DNA of 64,000 nucleotides from Closterium sp. Naga37s-1 (Eukaryota > Streptophyta > Zygnematophyceae > Desmidiales > Closteriaceae): NCBI GenBank assembly GCA_947471745.1, contig CANJKZ010000971.1, positions 1,546,001 through 1,610,000 of the forward strand, given 5' to 3'. The position numbers and the translations under genes are program-made. A model generated the notes under the pieces. The model did no database searches, had not been told where the DNA came from, and worked only from the letters and a program-made list of their open reading frames with translations. Below, in pieces: positions 51,260 to 63,244 of this stretch (positions are counted from its first letter, which is position 1; each line of letters begins with the position of its first letter).

Positions 51260-54200
51260 ATGGCGTCTCTTCTCTCGTCAAACCCTCCATCTTCGCGAAT
51301 CGCCATAGCTACGCGAAAGCAGCAGCAGAACCAGCACTGTTATTGCTTTCCATCCCGCCGTCAGTCCCAACCCCTCATCAACTCTCCTGTCCAGACCCAT
51401 CATCCTCGTCGGCTCTCTCACTCTCCCAGGTTTCTTGCCAGCACCGCAGCACCCGGTAGCATAATTCCTCCTCGCTGCGTCTCACTAGCCTCAATGAGAA
51501 GCACCCCTTCCGTCAGCCCGACCCCAAACGCTCATTCCGGAAAAGACAATCGTCCCATGCTGACCTGTCGTGCTGCCACGTCAGCATCCCTGTCCCCTCC
51601 TTCCGGTTCGCTACCAGACCCATTCCACGGCAGACTTCTAGGCCCCCCTCCTGCGGACCAGCACTGGTGGGACTCCCTGCTCTTTGCCGGGCCTCTTGTG
51701 GTTCGGACCGGGCCTGAGCAGGCGGCTCGGGTGGGCGGCAAGGCATGGCGGATGTACTACCATGGGAGGGACACAGAGGAGTGGGGCAAGGGGGTGTGCG
51801 CAGTCAGGCACTCCGTTCGGGCGAGTGGGGATGGCTGTCAGTAACGATGGGGTCACATGGGAGAGGTGTGTGGGAGTATGGGTGTGGGTGTGTGGTGGTA
51901 TGGGTGTTGGTGGGTGTGGAAGGCGGATGTACTACCATGGGAGGGACACAGAGGAGTGGGGCATGAGGATGTGTGCGCAGCCAGGCACTCCGTTTGGGCG
52001 AGTGGGGATGGCAGTCAGCAGCGATGGGATCACGTGGGAGAGGTGAGAGAGGAATGGTGGATAAACAATCATGGGAGGGAGGCGCTCGGAGGAGTAAGGC
52101 AAGCGGGTGTGTGCGCAGTCGGGCACTCCGTTTGGGCGAGTGGGCTTGGCTGTCAGCAGCGATGGGATCACGTGGGAGAGGTGGGTGTTCGTTTGAGACG
52201 TCTCAGGACTTGTATGTGCTTTGCAACTCTACAAGAGGTTCCGTTTGGGCGAGTGGGGATGGCCGTCAGTAGCGATGGGGTCACGTGGGAGAGGTGCGAG
52301 CGTGACTATGAGAGTGGTGTGTGTGTGACTATTGCAGGGGTGCGGAGGAGTGGGGCAAGGGGGTGTGTGCGCAGCCGGGCACTCCGTTTGGGCGAGTGGG
52401 CTTGGCTGTCAGCAGCGATGGGATCACGAGGGAGAGGTGGGTGTGTGTGGCTGTGGCTGTGGCTGTGTGGGTTTGTCCACTTACGGGTATTGCCTGTAGA
52501 GATGTGTTTGACCCGTCAAGTGAGCCCTCAGCGTGTGACAGTGTTCATGTGGCCTTGATATGCAACCCACTGCCTAATTATCCACTACAGGTGTCGCAGC
52601 CTTGTAACCGGAGGAGCTGTATTTAACCCTCAGACGACCTTTCAGCTTATGACAGTGTGCATGTGACCTTGGTATGCAACCCATTGCCCTTTTCTACCTA
52701 CCTACTACAGGTACCGTGGGCCTTTACTTTACCCTGTGGACCCTCGTTTGACCCCTCAGACGATCCCTCCGCTTTTGAAAGTGTGCATGTCCCTCCCTTC
52801 CTCCCTCCCTTCTTACCTCCCTTCCTACCTAATACAGGTATCGTGGCCCTTTACCTGGTGGAGCCGTATGCGACTCATCAAGAGCCGTATGCGACTCCTC
52901 GGTCTTCCGTTGAGCGTTTGACTGTGTGCATGAGCCCTTGATGTGTGACTGTGTGCATGAGCCCTTGATGTGTGACTGTGTGCATGAGCCCTTGATGTGT
53001 GACCCATTATTTCATCCTTCCTACCCACTACAGGTACCCTGGGCCTTTACCTGGAGGAGCCGTATTCGATCCGTCAGATGAACCGTCAGCCTTTGACAGT
53101 GTGCACGTGGGGTGCAGTGACGTGCTGCTGCTGCCTGATGGCACATGGCTCATGCTCTACTATGCAGGTGCGTGGATGTGCGTGTGCATGTGTGTGTGCG
53201 TGCTTCTCTTTGCGGGTGAGCTCATAATGAAGCAGGTGTGACTACATGACGCAGGTGTGCTTTATTATTCAGTTGTGACTCAAAACAGCGTATAAATCAC
53301 GCTCCACTATCATTACACCATATCAGTCACTCCTCCCCTCCCCCCCCTTCCCGCACTCTCCTTCTTGGCACTTTTTCCCCGTTTCCTTTGTATCCCCCAT
53401 AGGTGGTTTGGACCCGGTTCGTTTCCCTGCCTGGCCAGCTGGCAAGACGGCACTGGGTGCACGCATGAGATGTGGTGTCGCCACGTCAGCAGATGGGGTG
53501 ACGTGGCAGCGAGCAAAGGCTCCTTTCCTGGACGTGGGCGATGTGGGCAGCTGGGATGAGCTGGCAGTTTCCTGGCCACGTCTGACTGTGCTGTCCACGT
53601 GGCACAGCAACACAGGAGCTTTCGCTGGGGCACCTCATAATTTGTCCAAGTGGGAAGGCAGGACAAGTGAGGGAGCAGATGGAGGAGAGGGAGGAGGAGG
53701 AGGAGAGCATACGGAAAGAGCATCAGCCAAAGACGCTGTTTATTCATCGTTTGCTGACATGGCGGATGCTGATTGGCTGCTGACGTACCAGTCCGTGGGC
53801 GACCCACACGCCCCTGGCCATGCTCACATGGGAGAGGACGGGGAGGTGGACCGAGAACCAGAGTCGCTCCCTCAGTACTGCTACACCATTGGCTCAGCTG
53901 CCTTTGATCCGAGCACAAAGACATGGTAAGGATCTCGAGACCCCTACACTTGGCCTTGGCTGAATAGTGCCCATGCCCATGTGGGGGAGGATGGGAAAGT
54001 AGACCGAGAACCAGAGTCGCTCCCTCAGTACTGCTACACCATTGGCTCAGCTGCCTTTGACCCGAGCACAAAGACATGGTAAGGGCTGAGACATACTGCT
54101 CCACCTCAAATGCCTTTCATTCGTGGGAGGGCTTTCCCCTGGCCATGCCCACATGGGGGAGGACGGGGAGGTGGACCGAGAACCAGAGTCGCTCCCTCAG

Positions 54201-55608
54201 TACTGCTACACCATTGGCTCAGCTGCCTTTGATCCGAGCACAAAGACATGGTAAGGATGGGTACTTACCGTGCTTCAATCACCGAGGTACTTGCTTCCAG
54301 TCATGCCCCTGTCATGCCCTGCCAAGCCCTGACCATGCCCTGACCATGCCATGCCGTGACCATGCCATGCCGTGACCATGCCATGCCGTGACCATGCCAT
54401 GCTGTGACCATGCCATGCCGTGACCATGCCATGCCGTGACCATGCCATGCCGTGACCATGCCATGCCGTGACCATGCCATGCCGTGACCATGCCATGCCG
54501 TGACCATGCCATGCCGTGACCATGCCATGCCGTGACCATGCCATGCCGTGACCATGCCATGCCGTGACCATGCCATGCCGTGACCATGCCAGGACTGAGA
54601 AGGGCTTCTGTATCCGCAGAGGGCCCTTGGGAGCATGGGACGAAGCAGGGGCCAACCGTCGCCATCTCATGCACCCTTGGTGTTTTCTCCCTCTCTCTCG
54701 TCCTACCTGCCAGGACTAAGAAGGGGTCCTGTATCCGCAGAGGGCCCTTGGGAGCATGGGACGAGGCAGGGGCCAACCGTCGCCATGTGGTGCCCTTGGT
54801 GTTTTCTCCCTCTCTCTCGTCCTACCTGCCAGGACTAAGAAGGGGTCCTGTGTCCGCAGAGGGCCCTTGGGAGCATGGGACGAAGCAGGGGCCAACCGTC
54901 GCCATCTCATGCACCCTTGGTGTTTTCTCCCTCTCTCTCGTCCTACCTGCCAGGACTAAGAAGGGGTCCTGTATCCGCAGAGGGCCCTTGGGAACATGGG
55001 ACGAGGCAGGGGCCAACCGTCGCCATGTGGTGCCCTTGGCTTCTTTTGGCCCAAAGGCCGTTCAGAAATGGGAGGAGGAGCTGAGGGGACAGAAAGAGCA
55101 CATGGAGCAGCAGGAGCAGAAAGAGCAGCTGGGGGGGCAGAAAGAGGATATCTGTGCTGCAGGTGAAGGCAGTAACCCACCAGTACTGCTTATGTTTTAT
55201 GAAGGGGCGCGTTATAATGGGACGTACTCAATCGGGCTAGCGTACTCTGCGGATGGAGGGGAGACTTGGGAGAAGGCCCGGCACGTTGGCCCCGAACCTG
55301 GCGGCCCGATCCTCCAGCCGAGCTTCGGAGAAGAGGTTTGGGACAACCTGCTCGTTGGGACTCCACACCTGGTAGTGATGGGTGAGGGAGGAGTGGAGAA
55401 GGGTATTGAGGAAGGGAGGGAGGGGGAGCGTGAGGGAAGAGGGGAAGGGGAGAGTGAGGGAGAGGGGGGGAGTGGCAGGATTCTAATGTACTACACTGGG
55501 GTTGGGGAGGTGAGTGGATGTGGGAGAGTGAGGGGGATAGGAGCAGCAGTGTGGGAGGGTGGAGAGACTGGGGACCTGAGCAAGTGGAGGAGACTGTTTG
55601 TGGATTAA
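51260..55608 (+). CDS. Plastid five-bladed beta-propeller protein (GH32/43/68-like)
   Basis: The exons are 51260-51865, 53034-53167, 53403-53925 and 54954-55608. The N-terminus (about 100 residues, Ser/Arg-rich) looks like a plastid transit peptide. Propeller signatures recur: WWDSLLFAGPLVVR, WRMYYHGRD, GTPFGRVGMAVSNDGVTWER, SDVLLLPDGTWLMLYYAG, CGVATSADGVTWQR, LLMFYEGARYNGTYSIGLAY, ADGGETWEK and LVGTPHLVV. These blade motifs are those of the arabinanase/levansucrase/invertase superfamily; substrate unknown. Exons 2-4 join in phase, but exon 1 as given is 2 nt short: a GTGTGTGC seen in the downstream copies is GTGTGC at about 51801-51806, so the GTPFGRVG segment falls out of frame with the transit peptide. 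This is either a real slip or a sequence error. An acidic/Gly-rich insert (about 55380-55470) lies near the C-terminus. Confidence 0.75.
51905..52440 (+). repeat. Four donor-side echoes of propeller exon 1
   Basis: Copies of the exon 1 end (GGCACTCCGTTTGGGCGAGT through CGTGGGAGAGGTG) lie at about 51921-52041, 52085-52181, 52236-52297 and 52330-52438. The first also includes GGCGGATGTACTACCATGGG and reads through in a single frame. The third follows a GTTTGAGACGTCTCAG palindrome. Confidence 0.9.
52485..53033 (+). repeat. Acceptor-side echoes of propeller exon 2
   Basis: Diverged copies with CTACAGGTAC/GTCG... followed by gga(g)gagc and GACC(C)(G/C)TCAGA or GTGACAGTGT(T/G)CA lie near 52500, 52590, 52710 and 52838, ahead of the true exon at 53034. 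A tgtgtgcatgagcccttgat 28-bp unit is repeated three times at about 52923-53000. Confidence 0.75.
53950..54255 (+). repeat. Two donor-side echoes of propeller exon 3
   Basis: Copies of the last ~110 bases of exon 3 (GACCGAGAACCAGAGTCGCT through GCACAAAGACATGGTAAGG) lie at about 53965-54080 and 54136-54252, with identical donors. Confidence 0.92.
54330..54592 (+). repeat. 16-bp array gaccatgccatgccgt, about 16 copies
   Basis: Nearly perfect tandem units lie in intron 3 of the propeller gene, directly before the acceptor echoes. Open frames on the minus strand through it are artefacts. Confidence 0.95.
54590..54953 (+). repeat. Three acceptor-side echoes of propeller exon 4 (119-121 bp apart)
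   Basis: Each has a pyrimidine tract (TTTTCTCCCTCTCTCTCGTC), CCTGCCAG and then GACTAAGAAGGGGTCCTG or a near copy, at acceptors near 54590, 54711 and 54830, before the true acceptor at 54953. The acceptor near 54711 opens a frame that stays open through the next copy into exon 4 (distance 240 bp), so an in-frame 80-residue extension is possible. Confidence 0.9.
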
Positions 55609-56535
55609 ATGTTGGGTGTAATTCAATAAGAGGTGCATATCCAAGTTGATGTTTAGCAGTTTACAACACCACAGCATTAAGATAGTTACTGCATACATCA
55701 AAACATCCTGCAATCTTTATTAAAGTACATGCTTTGTTGAGTGCATCAGCCTGATAGTGGATGGACGGCCGGAGAATGGCACCAGCTTGTACTAACTAAT
55801 TGCTCTATTCTCTAGATGTTAACATGGTGGCTTTAAAAAGTCTAACAAATCTAAGATCTAGAAGAATTGCGCATTAATGTGGTGTCAGCAACGTTTCCGC
55901 AAGACCCCCTTGCATCCGTTGCATGAGAAGTCAACTACAGTGGCACCCCTGCAATTGTGGGAAGGAGAAATCAAATGGGCATAAAAATAAAAGATGAGAA
56001 ACGGTTGTGTCCTCCTATATCCTCACAGCCATTGCACACATGGGCAACCGTAGCACCTCTGCAATTACAGAAAGAGGGATGACACATAGAGGGATAACAA
56101 GGATGAGTGTAGTTCGGAAGAACTTGGTGGTCGTGATTCCACAACTGGTAGCACCTCCGATACCTTCCAACCCTGACGGAGGATTGGTCTATCAGCTTGC
56201 AGCACTTGCATAAGAAATCAATCATACAACACTCCTGTTATGTAGGGGGTGAATGAACCAGAAAAGGGCGAGGTACACGGACAGCATTGACTAGGAACAC
56301 GCTTCTATTGCAGGCATTGCATGGTGGCCAATGGTGCCAACCCTGCACCAGTAAGATTCAATAAAAAATTATCAATTGAGTTCACATCTTTTGTTCCTTT
56401 TCTTGACCCACGGGGTCCTTTTCATATGTCCACGCACATTACTGGCTGAGCTGGGGATGCGGGACTAGAGTTGTCGTTCCCGCTACCGTTCATATCTTAT
56501 ACTATCTTTGCCTAACACACAACCCCCACCCACAC
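55609..56535. other. Intergenic between convergent genes, no gene seen
   Basis: This holds 3' flanks of the propeller gene (plus) and the DOMON gene (minus). No coding exon or repeat array was found. Confidence 0.5.
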
Positions 56536-58052
56536 TCACTTGGCGTCGTGCCCTCCGTCCGACTCCCAAATCCCCGCGCCATACGCCCAGATCATGTTAC
56601 TGTAACCCGATCGCTTCACAGGGACACTCCCGGGTTCGCTTATTCCACGCGAGAATCTGTCATGCGACGAATACACGCAGGGCGCGGGTCGGGCAGGGGG
56701 GTTTGGACAGAAAAATGAGCTTCCTCGAGAAAGATTGCGTGGCACTGTAACACGAAGCGCTCGGGAGGTCATAACTGCTATACGCGATACAAACTCCTTT
56801 ACCAACATGCAGCTCCTGTACCTCCAACTGATTTGAATATTCCGTAAAACTCAACGAGCTCGCGGACCACAAAGCAACGACGGCCTTCGCCATGTACACG
56901 GCGTCGCTCGCGAGGTCGTTCTCGGTATACGCGATACAAGAACATCGATAAGCGGGCAGCACCTGTATTTCCAACCAAACTTACTGTAGTACAACAGATT
57001 TGTCACTCTCCGTAACACTCGACGAGCTCGCCGACCACGAAGCGGCGACGGCCTTCGCCGTGTATAAGGGATCACTTTCGAGATCGTATTCGCCCGGAGC
57101 CGAGCCGACATCCTCCATTACAATCACGTTGCTGCCGCCCATCTTGCCGCTCTGCGACCACCCCACGGCGAACCAGCTCTTCGCCGCCGGAGTGCCCTTT
57201 TTGGCCTCGAGAGCCAGCTGAAGCTGATCGTTGGATGAAGTCACTGCCTGCCAGTGCAGTGTGAGCCTGGGGGGAGGACGGAAAAGGGGGGAGTTGGGGG
57301 AGAGGATGAGGAGAAAGACGAAAGGAGAGGAGAGGCTCGACCAGGCGTTCCACAGGCTGGTCGCTCGACGGGGTGACTGCCTGCCAGTGCAGAGTGAACC
57401 TGTGGGGAGGACTGAAAGGGGGAAGATGTGGGACCGGAAGATCGGGAAGACGAGAGGAGAGACGAGGGGAGAGGCGGGGGCTATAGCCGACGAAACGTAA
57501 GCGACGAGGTGAGTGCAGCTGCAAATGCAGCTGAGACGCTGGACGAGGTCTCTGCCTGCCACTGCAGCGCGAGAAATGTGCAGCTGCGGGGAGGACGGGA
57601 TGAGTGCTGGAGTGAAGGACGATGGGGAGGGGGAATGCAAGGGGGAACGGTTTGATGCCGCACGGAACAGGCTCGAAGCAAGGGGAACGGGGAAGCGGGG
57701 AAAGGTGGTGAGTGGAAAGGGGATGAGGGGAAAGGGAATGAGGGGAAAGCGGGCATTCTCCAGAAAATACCGCTTCTCGCATATCATACCCGTTAGACAG
57801 CTGTTTCGACGAGGAGTAACCCGTGAGCGAGGACTTTTCGCATTTCGCGAAGAACACGAGCGGGTTCGACACCCTCTTAAAGTCGAACTTGAAGTTGAAT
57901 TTGAAGCTGAGAACAGTAAAGCCAGCTTTGGAAGCTACGTCTGTGTTAGGGTTGAAGCTAGCTTCGGATCGCGCGCTCGCGCGCGACGGGAGCGCTGCGA
58001 GAATGACGAGCGCGATTCCCAGAGGAAGCAACCGCAGAGCTTGTAGGGCCAT
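56536..58052 (-). CDS. Secreted DOMON-domain protein
   Basis: Three exons (57790-58052, 56985-57266, 56536-56656) join in phase to 221 residues. The start MALQALRLLPLGIALVILAA with PSRASA is a classic signal peptide. The DOMON core follows: a cysteine start (CEKSSLTG), GLTLHWQAVTSSNDQLQLAL, WFAVGWSQSGKMGGSNVIVM, and the closing strands FSRGISEPG...NMIWAYGAG. DOMON domains bind heme or sugar and occur in extracellular redox proteins (for example AIR12-type). No cytochrome b561 or other second domain is seen before the stop at 56536-56538. That stop overlaps a GTGAGT donor-like string, so a further exon cannot be excluded. Echo copies of the exon 2 start (about 57355-57410 and 57535-57590) and end (about 56835-56945 and 56740-56800) flank it. 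Confidence 0.72.
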
Positions 58053-59928
58053 GACTTTACGAATTACGCTATGTGCTGGGCTAGGCTGCGCTGGGCTGTG
58101 TTTTGCTGCGAGTGAGTGTGGTTCAGCGGCAATGTCCTATTGATCGAAACAGGCGATAATGGCGAGGGATGCACGTGATAGCGGCAACAGGCTGTGCTTA
58201 GGTGAGAATGATACAATGGATGTGACGAACGTTTCCCTAGTTCTCTAAAGCTCTCGAAAACTGTTGCTGAAGTGAACTGGAGCTATCACATTAGTTGCTT
58301 TGATTGCAGATCACAAGACGACTGAAACGCAGCTAAGCAGGTCCCCTCCAATCAAATGCTGCTATATGGCGCTGGATCCTGTAATGCGAACCAATCATAC
58401 CGAAGCGCGGTGCCCGGTCATCATCAAAGATACGGAGGGCTGAGATGCGCGCTGTTATGTGGCCATCGTTCAAACCAACGGTAGGTATGAATGGAGCGGA
58501 GCGCTCACTGTGAGTCAGCAATAACCCGATGCGATTGGGGCCGAAAGTCCAATCATGTGGGCAAGCACCAGCACCAGATACACGCCTCCCCCGCACACAC
58601 TTCTTGGTTAGAAGGTGGAATGCTTTACGTGGGAATACATTTGGCGGGAAATGCGCGCCTCGCTGGAGTTACTATATAGAGCGGGTGCCATTAGCGCGAC
58701 CCGCAAGCAAAACATTTGAATTACGAAGCGGGGGACGCGACAGGACAAAGGCGTCCACATCCAGATCCTCTTGCTGACGCCACTAGGATACGCTTGGCGA
58801 TAGACCTCGCTTTTGTAACAAACTGGCTTTGTTCAGATAAATGCAGACCCGAGCATTGCTTGAAGGGCAGATTATGATGAAAGCACATAAAGCTCATACA
58901 TATCATAAGTACAGTGAAATTGTACGTACACTCGTTGCTTCTCACCACACTTATTGGCCTGCCCGTGAAGTTTTGGCTCGCTGCCCGACGGAGGCATCTG
59001 GGGGAGCTGCGGGATGATGCCGACGATGGCGAATTCTTCGCGAAATGGGACATCACGCGGAGGACGATGGATGCGCGAATAGAAGCTAGATCGCAGAAAT
59101 GGTAATCGCTTGTACGGCTTACATGCTCTTGCGCTAACCATCGTAGTCATAGAAATTTATTTCATTTCTTATAGTCCGATAGCAACAATGGATAGACTCG
59201 ATGCCTCAGTTCTCCACGACTCGCCGCCCCGCCCACCCCTTACCTCCCCGAAGCATCGCCAGAACCTTCCGTCCGCGGTAACGTGTCAGGCGCCATGTCC
59301 ACGAAGGCTGCACAGTACCTACTTTGTGCTGCATTCAGGTCAGTGCGGCTTCCTGATACTACGAGCAGCCTGTAGTGGACCTAGAGCCTCCTATACAGAT
59401 ATGATTTTCTGGGGAATTTTAGGATACCTACCCTGCCTCTCTCCTCGTCATTGCGGTGGTTGTGCATAGATGCACGTGTTGGTCAGGCTATAACGAGTAT
59501 TAATATCAAGGGATGTAAAAAGAGTGGCGTGACGATGTTCCCGCTCGAAGAGACCGAAACGCTCTTCTATGAAGTTCGATTAAGTTCGCTGCGCGAAGCT
59601 CGCCACCGTAGCTAGCTTCGCTGCACGATGGCAGATTTTGCCTACTACGGTAACCGCCCTCGCCAACTTCCACGTCATCGTAGGTAGCTCTGATCCCATT
59701 GGCCTCGCCAGCTTGCCGCGATTCCCTCTCAACTACGGCCTTGGGTAGCTTTTCTTTCACGCTAGCGGATCGTAGCTCCTACTGTAATCCCACAACGCAT
59801 CTGACGACGTCGCAGACCGCCTTCTAACGTCGCAGACCGCCTTCCAGCGTCGCAGACCGCCTTCCAGCGTCGCAGACCGCCTACTAACGTCGCAAGCGAC
59901 ACTCAACGTCGCAGGCGATCAGGCCATC
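58053..59928. other. Intergenic, no supported gene
   Basis: This is a presumed two-way promoter region (DOMON gene minus, J-protein plus). Small open frames (for example 58914-59105 and 59506-59760) have no recognisable features. Near the right end lies a 19-20 bp tandem repeat. Confidence 0.45.
59805..59915. repeat. 19-20 bp tandem repeat upstream of the J-protein gene
   Basis: Units of acgtcgcagaccgcctt(c/a) repeat about 5-6 times, ending 15-30 bp before the ATG at 59929, so the array lies in the 5' UTR or core promoter. Confidence 0.88.
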
Positions 59929-61206
59929 ATGGTGCGACGGTCGCACGGCGACGCGTACGCTCTGCTGGGAGTGTCGCACGACGCGTCGCTGGCGCAAGTG
60001 AAGGCCGCCTACCGCCGCCTGGCGCTCAAACTGTAAGACGACGCCTCTCAAACTGCGAGAGAAGCTCTGAGTGTAAGAAAAGCAGGAAGGTTGGGTGAGC
60101 AACAGAAGAACGAAAGAAATAAATAATAAAATTAGATGCACCACCACCTTACACAACTTCGGAAACTGGGTTTCAGGGGGGGAGGGGAGGTAAAGGGAAG
60201 GGGGAGGGTGAGGAGGAGGTGGAGGGGAGGAGAGAGTGGGATGGGGTGTAACCCAGCACCTGTGGCACATAACGTACCTTCTGCATCAGAAATCCCTTGT
60301 GCATTGAACATTTACATGTTTGTTTCCTCATGCATGTTTATGAATCAGAATGACCTTGCACGGCTGATGTGATCGCTATAAGCCAAAAGCAATCATTCTT
60401 TGGGTTCTCCCGTCCATCTCCCCTTCCACCACCTTAGCCATCCAGATGTGAACACTACGGGTGATGCAGACGCCTTTCGGCGAATCACAGAAGCCTACAA
60501 CTACCTCCTCCACACTCCCCCACACCACCACACTCACTCCCACTACCCTCACGCACGCTCGCACCGCAATTTCCGCCACGGGCCGTTCTCCTCCTCCTTC
60601 ACCTCGTCGAATCCGGTCGCGACACCTGGCAGCAGGCGATTGCCTGCGTTGATTTGCGGCATTGGGCTGGCCCTGGGCTGCCTCCTGTTCCCAGCTGTGC
60701 TTATAATGAGTAAGATGGATAATTTCAACCGATTTTATCACTATCCTAGTCAGAAGGATGGAGAGAATAGCAGTAGGGGGGATGAAGAGCATGAGGACAG
60801 GGAAAGCAGTAGCCGCAGAGACAGCAGGAGCAGCAGAAGCAATGGTGATGGTGGGAGTGGAAGCAGAAGTGGAATATTGGATGGGCTTGGATTTGGCAGG
60901 GGACCAGTCGGGCAAGCAGTCAGTCACGCCCTAACAAGCAGCAGTAGAACGGCTGAGAATGAGGAGGAGGGAAGCCAAAGACAGAGTGGTGGTGATGGCA
61001 GTGCTGATAGTGGTGGCAGTGGTGTCAGGAGAAGCAATAGCAGCTGGTGGAGCAGCATGGGGGGTGGCAGCAGAGGAGGGCCGAGGGGGCCAAGCCGAGT
61101 GGTGGAGCCGACTGCTGATGAGGAGAAGCGGCAGAGGATTGCGAGAATTTTGCTGGAGCGAGCTCGAAAGGCGCAGGAGGATGGGGCAGAGGAAGAGGTG
61201 CGCTGA
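59929..61206 (+). CDS. J-domain protein (DnaJ family) with one membrane segment
   Basis: Two exons (59929-60032 and 60438-61206) give 290 residues. The J domain is at the N-terminus: YALLGVSHDASLAQVKAAYR, then an HPD motif (LHPDVN) assembled across the intron, then RRITEAYNYLLH. J domains stimulate the ATPase of Hsp70 partners. A His-rich linker is followed by one hydrophobic segment (ALICGIGLALGCLLFPAVLI, about residues 107-126), so a membrane anchor is likely. The C-terminal half is Ser/Gly/Arg-rich and disordered, ending in a charged helix (EEKRQRIARILLERARKAQE). No zinc-finger or CTD substrate domain is present, making this a class C (type III) J-protein. The partner and compartment are unknown. 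Confidence 0.85.
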
Positions 61207-61323
61207 GATGGTTGGGGATTATGTTGGCAAGCAGCTATGGAGGTTCTGGATTGGCTTGTCGATTGAAATACGGGGAGAGGAGATTGTGAGGTGCGTGTGG
61301 TAGGAATTGGAGGAAGGTGGCAT

Positions 61324-61836
61324 CAGGCCCCAAAATGTCAGGGTAAAATACCCTGATTGCCCTGACTGGCGGCCGCTTTTTTTGGGGTTACCCTGACCCA
61401 GTCAGGCTCCCGGATTTCTTACCCTGACTCATAAAGAGTCTGATTTTTTGTACCCTTATGAAATCCGAGTTATAGATTGTTTCCCCTGACTTTCATGAGT
61501 GTTTCGAAACTGTTACACTGATACCGAGACTTTCGTAGCGAGGATACGGTGGATGTTGTGCGAAAAATCGCCGAATAAATTGCACTAAATCGCCGGTTGA
61601 GCTTAGTGCAATTTATTCGAACCCCCAACCTTCCCAATCGCGGCTCCACCACTAACCCTGTGAAACACTTCAACTTGAACTGAATGAGTTCGTTGCTTTA
61701 TATATGACAAGGTACGTAATCAGGTTAAGTTTTTTTTTTTACCCTGTTTCCATCAGGGTACGAGATTAGGAGTCAGGGTTGGCCCACCCTGGAACTCTGA
61801 TTTGACAGGGTGGGCCAAAACCAATTTTGGGCCCTG
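61324..61836. mobile_element. 513-bp hAT-type MITE with 8-bp TSD
   Basis: Terminal inverted repeats CAGGCCCCAAAAT (61324-61336) and the complement of CAGGGCCCAAAAT (61824-61836) match 12 of 13. They are flanked by the direct repeat GGTGGCAT (61316-61323 and 61837-61844). CAGGG-type ends and 8-bp duplications are typical of the hAT superfamily. The interior has many CAGGGT/ACCCTG subterminal motifs and no transposase. Confidence 0.85.
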
Positions 61837-61844
61837 GGTGGCAT

Positions 61845-63244
61845 GGTGATTCTTTACTGGGAAACTGGCATGGTGTGCAACAAATGGTTGCATTGTTTGC
61901 AGATAGTTGAGTCAATGATGTGCATCAACCTTCATTGTAATTCATCCCTGATTTGATTAATGCATGCAATGCAATGTTTTGCAACTTCCAAGTGGATTCT
62001 GCGTGATTTTATCCTCCATCTTGGCGCGTATCGTCACACACCTAAACCAAACATTGATTTGTTCAACCACACTTCGACTGCTGAACGCAAATGCTTTTAC
62101 AAGGGAGCTGCTTGCATGAGCTCAGCTGCTAACCAGCTAACGAGGTCCCTAACGAAGGATACAAGTTTTGGCGGGAAGGCACCAATTTCGAGGGCTCCAT
62201 CGTAGCCGTCCGTTTCCAACCATTCGTTCGAGGTTCTCCAACCCTTTTCGGCAACCCTGTTCGCCTAGCAGCAACGTGTTGTGTGGCTGGGAGAACTCAT
62301 CAAAAAAAGTACGAGACGTAATACGGTTCCGAGCGGTTGGTTTAGAAATCAACAGGTTGGGTCGGGTTTTATAGCAAAAATGAATTCTGTCTGCTTCATG
62401 GTGTGGTCATGCAGGAATGGCGAAGAACATCATTTGCTTCAGGGAGGGCTTTCAGTCATCATTCAGTTTGCTCCAGGCAAAAGTAGAAGCCGTTTCCGCA
62501 GGCAGTGAGTGTGAGGCAATGGGACTTGCTGCTGAACTGGGTCGCGGCCATTGTACCAACTTTCGAGAATAAATTCCTCGCACCGGCTTCTACTTGCCGG
62601 AACCGCATTCTCTTTGGATCCAATCCAGGCTGTAGTGTGTAGTTTGATCTGATTCGCCGCCGTGCCTTTGTAGAATCTGGAAAGTTCGCTGCTTAGTTGA
62701 AACTTGACAAGGCAACGACATACAAGTGCACCAGTAGCGATTTCCGCTGCTCGCCAAACACGATGGTGTGAATTCGAGTGATCTGATTCGCCAGTTTAGG
62801 TGCGAGCGAGCGCGTCGTAGCGTTTTAGGTTCGAGTGTATACTGTTGGCCAGTTACTGATAGATTCTCGGGTAGCGTTTTTCAGTAAGTATTCTCCGAAT
62901 CGCTTCACCCTGCGAGACTTTTGAGTCACTTATGTGCGCCGAACTGATTCCTTTGAGTCACTTATGTGCCCCGCAAGATCACAAAAGGCCTGAAGGTTCA
63001 AACCTTCTCCTGATTCCTTACTCGAAGCTTCGGACTGCTTGTTCCGCTTGAATCCGCGCGTTCCTCAAGTTCGCCTGAGACCCTTCCCATAGCCTACATA
63101 CTATCCGTTGCGATAGTCCCATTGTTAGGTTACCTTGATTCGAAGCCCACACTTATTGACTGCACGGCATGTTCCCCTATTGAGTTCTTCTTGCAAAATT
63201 CTAATTTAGCAATTCCATTACGTATTTGATATATCAATTCCAAC
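61845..63244. other. No supported gene
   Basis: I see no coding exon, RNA gene or array here. The right part is the presumed 5' region of the gene starting at 63245. Confidence 0.45.

Noticed and set aside
54275-54776. Minus-strand frames of AWHGHGMAWSRHGMVT type
   Set aside because: Translation of a 16-bp tandem repeat in the propeller gene's intron 3.
62960-63010. tRNA-like T-loop string (aaggttcaaaccttctcc)
   Set aside because: No matching acceptor, D or anticodon stems around it.
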